Origin: CAYGZQ01 sp964354375 [NCBI: uncultured Planctomycetota bacterium]
GTDB taxonomy: Bacteria; JAJVIF01; JAPKYR01
Reading direction: 5' to 3'
NCBI GenBank assembly: GCA_964354375.1
Contig: CAYGZQ010000111.1
Coordinates: 1-6,959, forward strand
Length of the DNA: 6,959 nt
This document shows, piece by piece, positions 4,901 through 6,959 of the stretch. The position numbers and the translations under genes are program-made. Numbering within the stretch: the first letter of the stretch is position 1; the number at the start of each line of letters is the position of its first letter. Below the pieces are notes generated by a model. It had not been told where the DNA came from. It saw only the letters and a program-made list of their open reading frames with translations, and did not search any database.

Positions 4901-6803
4901 CGTTGTCCTGGCCTTTTTCTACCTCTTCGCGAGAATTCTGTGCGGCTCGGGACTCGAGAAATCCGGATTCTCAGAGGCCGAGACCCGCGAGCACTGGAGC
5001 GAAAGCGGTCCGACGCTTGCCGTGCTGTTGTCCATCGGTGGAACGCTGATTCTGATTCTCACGTTCCAGCGGGAGCTTATCGAATTCCGTCCGCTGTTCA
5101 TCGCAGTGGCCTGGCTGGCCGTGGGAATCGCGCTTCTTGAGGCCGGGATCGCTCTGTGCTCCAGGCCGCTTCGACTGCAGGCGCTTTTCGTCGCCGGAAT
5201 CGCGTTTCTCTACGCCCTCTTCCACAACCTCGCTCCCGGAATGAGCTTGGGGCCGTTTTCCGATAGGTTCATTACCCTGCTCCTCTGCATCGCCGCCCTG
5301 TATTACCTCTTCGGACGATTCTCGATGGGTGAGCGTGCGGAGAAAGGTAAGCCGGGCTGGGCCGACCTTCCCTGGGCGACAATCTCGCTTTCGTGGTTCG
5401 CAGCGATACTGTTCGCGCTTCTCATCGAGAGAGAGCTGTGGATTGTCGCGCCCGCATGGGTCGCGCCCGCGTGGGTAGTCCCGATGCTCGTGTTTTTCTA
5501 TATCGGAGTCCGATACCAGAGCCGGAATTTCCTGGTCCAGACCATGGTTTTGTCCGGGATCATTTTCCTCTGGTCTCTCTCAGTGAACATAGCCGAAATG
5601 TGGACGTCGCCCCTTCCGTCGCAGCTCGAAGCGCACCGCCTGTCTTCGGTGGTCCCGATCATTTTCATATTCTACGTGCTCTTCTCCTATCTCCTTGCGC
5701 GGCGCAGGGAGCTTGCGGGCGAAGACCTCGGCGGATATTTCATGTACGCGCGCGGGCTGTTCTCATGGTTCGCCGCCGCGCTTCTCACTGCCCTCATAGC
5801 GATCGAAATCGGCAAGTACTCGCACACTCTCATAACGGTCATCTGGATCGCTCTGGCAATTGCCTTCTTCGAGGTCTCGCGGATTATACGGAGCCGATCC
5901 ATGGAAGCGCAGGGATACACTCTCGCGACGGCCTCTTTCGTCCGTGCGATGTTTGTGGACTTCCGATTCGAGGATGAAAAACTCCTGTTCATGCAGGGCA
6001 GCATAGCGTCGGTGATCCTCGTCGCCGCCGGCCTTTACTATTTGTGGCTTCGACTGCCTCGAACGGATGAGGAAACGCCGACATCGCTGACAACCGGTCA
6101 GATGGGCTCGGCGATGAGCTACATGGGCACTGTTTCTCTCATTGTGCTCATCGCGAGGGAGCTCGAGCCGGTCGCGTGGGTTCCATCCGCCTGGTCCGGC
6201 CTTATGCTTCTCCTTCTGGCGGTGGGAGTTCTTTTCACCGATCGAAGGCTGATCTTCCAGGCGCTTCTCATGATGATCCTGGTGACATTGGGGGTGCTCT
6301 TCTACGATTACCCGGAGAAGGGCACGCTTGGGGGACGCGAGGCGATCGGGCTTGCGGTCGCAGCCATGTTCATCGCGAGAATCGTGTGGCACCTGGGGAT
6401 TCAGAACCGCCGGGAGCGCTACATCACAGCGGGCGAAAGCGGCGGTGTGATTCCCGACTGGGGACGCCATGTCTTCTCGATTCCGGCCGCGGCTCTGCTC
6501 GCGATCTATGTCATGATCGATCTCTCCCACGAGCTGACCATGTACATCACGCTCGCCTGGGCGTGCGAAGCGCTCCTCCTTATGATCATGGGTTTCACAA
6601 TGAACGATCGGGTGCTGAGATTCGCCGGGATCATTCTGCTCGCGCTTTCGATCGTCAAGGTGTTCAGAGACATCCTGGTGCTTGAATACGCGCGGCAGTA
6701 CAAGGTGATTGCTCTGATCGGTATCGGAGTGATACTCATCGTGACCGGCTGGATCTACTCCCGGTTCCGCGAGCGCATCAACCGGACCCTTTTGAAGGAA
6801 TAA
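1941..6803 (+). CDS. Giant DUF2339-type polytopic membrane protein with an extra N-terminal domain and tandem four-helix repeats
   Basis: The 1620-residue product sits in the inner membrane with about 40-46 hydrophobic segments by eye. Residues 3-26, 40-62, 79-97 and 108-139 are membrane segments. Residues 165-290 form a soluble region with a YPNADYTDAE...DSPELILAFYEK pattern, similar to small domains with YPGA and SPExxLAFY motifs in bacterial lipoproteins. Residues 325-362 are proline-rich, with eight prolines in a row at 348-355. From about 370 (WVGVTMIVLGLGYWLSLEYGALGR, then LGKALIAGGWAGVY) the chain matches the predicted-membrane-protein family DUF2339. The end (LAWACEALLL, then LSIVKVFRDIL and IGIGVILIVTGWIYSRF) is that family's typical C-terminus. 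As I recall, family members are usually around 900-1100 residues, so this one is unusually long; the extra length lies in the N-terminal domain and the ~120-residue repeats from 661 to 1578. Function is unknown for the family; transport or envelope assembly are guesses. It starts with AGGAG eight bases upstream and two predicted promoters. Confidence 0.88.
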   Translation: MESLILLLFILFPFLYALPVLLLPYVTGTAINHARERNWPIAAGWCLLLIVLLAPITEVVGVTGFRSWIQDLEHVREPVQWLMLAQAVFWWVIWHRAYAQRRTRGWGTVALPAFIISALISLYLGTLLTLVALLIAFIATSNERKRWDRIEVVEARRPSVEAGEAVPTDLGAIGFRPYPNADYTDAETRVVTGGGALGKSLKFQFRTIDSPELILAFYEKSTRAAGLDVRRAMRRAEDPSLPAVPALVAMGTAPVALVVSRDAHDEFKWTATVWLRTWPGFRRDLQLYFDFEEPLREVGRPAYEPGFPKKPISEYTVFQQHPEGEAAQPSPGPPPAEPAYVPQPPFCPPPPPPPPRPPRPPKIAFNWGDFVEAVAAVWYVWVGVTMIVLGLGYWLSLEYGALGRILAVYAIFITMWSGGVYYERVKRYSTLGKALIAGGWAGVYVTTFLIHYLPQARVITDPTVGMFFLMAIAIGMIAHSFRYKSEVLTTLTYFVAFVTIGFSVQLSEQRFFSLVATAVLAVSMLFILYRMQWYRLVLFGIVGCYGTHAIWLYPFLPQIEAPGPLGAELLAGLWMLALYWVTFTAGVFLFKPKTKVLDAMSLWMTALNFFLFFLVYRYQLGAERADLRLWIVEALALAYVFLSWLAWFLKRDNLYTLNLVIAVLCTTMTLYYHLLGGEWVTVGWLIQAEALYVAGLLGDEKRYRTIAIGNFILVGVWMVTHDFWMTDTVTLFGLVLFKRTVIAATVAIFFYSNAILRHVLAFRIKNEEGYSYLFSYAASILWLVIMVRNWYPDDPLKIAVGSAIFGLFLMETGIRMWDHHFRIQGLFYVFLSVIAGLLPLALPDTFYYTENVAYRLVAEGIVTVFAYIVFARFHRRISIEEDARRIEFAVGLMSSIAALFAVMLLYREFSLDAPAWIVFAWMVVGVMLVEIGLAARNPFFRVQGYLVTGLTLLWALYLFFLRPIFCWFLFSPTFYNPAPFHPLANLLVVLAFFYLFARILCGSGLEKSGFSEAETREHWSESGPTLAVLLSIGGTLILILTFQRELIEFRPLFIAVAWLAVGIALLEAGIALCSRPLRLQALFVAGIAFLYALFHNLAPGMSLGPFSDRFITLLLCIAALYYLFGRFSMGERAEKGKPGWADLPWATISLSWFAAILFALLIERELWIVAPAWVAPAWVVPMLVFFYIGVRYQSRNFLVQTMVLSGIIFLWSLSVNIAEMWTSPLPSQLEAHRLSSVVPIIFIFYVLFSYLLARRRELAGEDLGGYFMYARGLFSWFAAALLTALIAIEIGKYSHTLITVIWIALAIAFFEVSRIIRSRSMEAQGYTLATASFVRAMFVDFRFEDEKLLFMQGSIASVILVAAGLYYLWLRLPRTDEETPTSLTTGQMGSAMSYMGTVSLIVLIARELEPVAWVPSAWSGLMLLLLAVGVLFTDRRLIFQALLMMILVTLGVLFYDYPEKGTLGGREAIGLAVAAMFIARIVWHLGIQNRRERYITAGESGGVIPDWGRHVFSIPAAALLAIYVMIDLSHELTMYITLAWACEALLLMIMGFTMNDRVLRFAGIILLALSIVKVFRDILVLEYARQYKVIALIGIGVILIVTGWIYSRFRERINRTLLKE
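2913..3026 (+). other. Proline-rich linker inside the DUF2339 protein (residues 325-362)
   Basis: The segment encodes PSPGPPPAEPAYVPQPPF, then C followed by eight prolines and two R-P-P triplets. It separates the soluble N-terminal domain from the DUF2339 membrane core, as proline-rich linkers commonly do in this family. The DNA is correspondingly C-rich. Confidence 0.75.
3921..6674 (+). repeat. Tandem ~120-residue four-helix repeats within the DUF2339 protein (residues 661-1578)
   Basis: Seven clear units plus a weaker first one align by eye. Each has a helix ending near an R-E pair (R907/E908, R1044/E1045, R1164/E1165, R1406/E1407; R788/N789, I1288/E1289 and I1526/D1527 in others). A helix with AW and often E-x-G follows, then a helix opening with a conserved Q (Q824, Q943, Q1080, Q1200, Q1324, Q1440; A1562 in the last). 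A fourth helix often ends YYLFxRF-like. The Q positions are 119, 137, 120, 124, 116 and 122 residues apart. From the R-E pair to the E-x-G glycine, six units are exactly 26 residues with no gap. DNA identity between units is low, so the duplication is old. Confidence 0.75.
5445..5474 (+). repeat. Fifteen-base tandem repeat inside repeat unit 4
   Basis: GTCGCGCCCGCATGG is followed at once by GTCGCGCCCGCGTGG, 14 of 15 identical, encoding VAPAW twice (residues 1169-1178). The surrounding unit is the same length as its sister units (26 residues from R-E to the glycine), so the repeat has not lengthened the protein. It may be a replacement or conversion event, or coincidence from the AW...AW pattern of the family. 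Confidence 0.6.
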
Positions 6804-6804
6804 G

Positions 6805-6862
6805 CCTCACCCCCCTTCCCCCCCTCCCCACAATTGTGGGGAGGGGGGCCAGGGGGGTGAGG
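6805..6862. terminator. Long C/G-rich palindrome after the DUF2339 gene: possible terminator or dispersed repeat
   Basis: Arms 6805-6833 and 6834-6862 are perfectly complementary except for two bases within a three-base internal bulge (TTC at 6816-6818 against CCA at 6849-6851). The centre is AATT. The innermost 15 base pairs are perfect. The element begins two bases after the TAA at 6801-6803, so it would form a very stable hairpin at the end of the transcript. There is no T tract, so Rho-independent termination in the classic form is unproven. The composition also resembles intergenic palindromes dispersed in many copies in some genomes. Confidence 0.6.
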
Positions 6863-6890
6863 TGTGGAGAGGGGGGGAAGGGGGGTGAGG
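6835..6890 (+). repeat. Tandem 28-base G-rich repeat: two copies of the palindrome's right arm
   Basis: 6835-6862 and 6863-6890 match at 25 of 28 positions and both end GGGGGGTGAGG. The second copy pairs with the left arm (6805-6832) at 27 of 28 positions, slightly better than the first copy (26 of 28). Two mutually exclusive hairpins are therefore possible. The strand has five runs of four or more G within about 50 bases, a strong G-quadruplex candidate. Confidence 0.7.
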
Positions 6891-6959
6891 TTCGATCGCT
6901 CCTGCGATAGAATAGCCCGCAGACGTGTCGATCCTTTCCCAATCCTCCGAGCAGTTCAG
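6891..6959. other. 3' flank with no supported gene
   Basis: The last 69 bases hold a small hairpin (ATCGC-TCCT-GCGAT, 6895-6908, extended by TTC/GAA across one mismatch) and a TAGAAT at 6908-6913 with no -35 partner. A GTG at 6925 opens a frame to the window end but has no ribosome binding site and too few codons to judge. Confidence 0.4.

Noticed and set aside
6805-6890. CRISPR array or tRNA reading of the repeated G-rich arms
   Set aside because: The two copies are contiguous with no spacers, and no cloverleaf or anticodon arm can be drawn.
6925-6959. Possible gene start GTG running off the window end
   Set aside because: Eleven codons, no ribosome binding site and no recognisable residues; it cannot be supported.
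1-6959. A multi-gene defence or novel enzymatic system
   Set aside because: Only one complete enzyme gene and one membrane gene are present, in divergent orientation, with no nuclease, toxin, reverse transcriptase, ATPase or phage motif.

Overview
The window is a GC-rich piece of a bacterial chromosome holding one complete very large gene, one complete medium gene and the tail of a third. No hallmark gene fixes the taxon. An SBBP-type beta-propeller with DPG repeats, an exported sulfatase-superfamily protein and a giant DUF2339 membrane protein together resemble genomes of uncultivated, probably diderm, environmental bacteria (Planctomycetes/PVC, FCB or similar candidate phyla). This is a weak inference from gene style.

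Layout: 1-138 is the 3' end of a beta-propeller repeat gene on the + strand. 139-223 is a short convergent spacer with a GGGG...CCCC hairpin. 224-1618 (- strand) encodes an exported sulfatase/alkaline-phosphatase-superfamily enzyme with threonine at the usual formylglycine position. 1619-1940 is a divergent control region. It holds a good sigma70-like promoter facing the sulfatase, a near-consensus sigma70 promoter (TTGACA-17-TACAAT) facing the membrane gene, a 7+7 bp inverted repeat at that promoter's expected transcription start, and a second extended -10 promoter close to the membrane gene. 1941-6803 (+ strand) encodes a 1620-residue polytopic protein of the DUF2339 type. It has an unusual N-terminus (four membrane segments, a soluble domain, a polyproline linker) and at least seven tandem copies of a roughly 120-residue, four-helix unit. 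6805-6890 is a C/G-rich element made of a near-perfect 58-bp palindrome followed by a second copy of its right arm. 6891-6959 has no supported gene.

How the genes work together: the divergent arrangement of the sulfatase-like enzyme and the giant membrane protein allows shared control, and both products act at the envelope, but nothing here proves a common pathway. No defence system, CRISPR array, transposase, tRNA or rRNA is visible. The most noteworthy items are the architecture of the giant membrane protein, the Thr-for-Cys active site of the sulfatase-like enzyme, and the repeat element after 6803.
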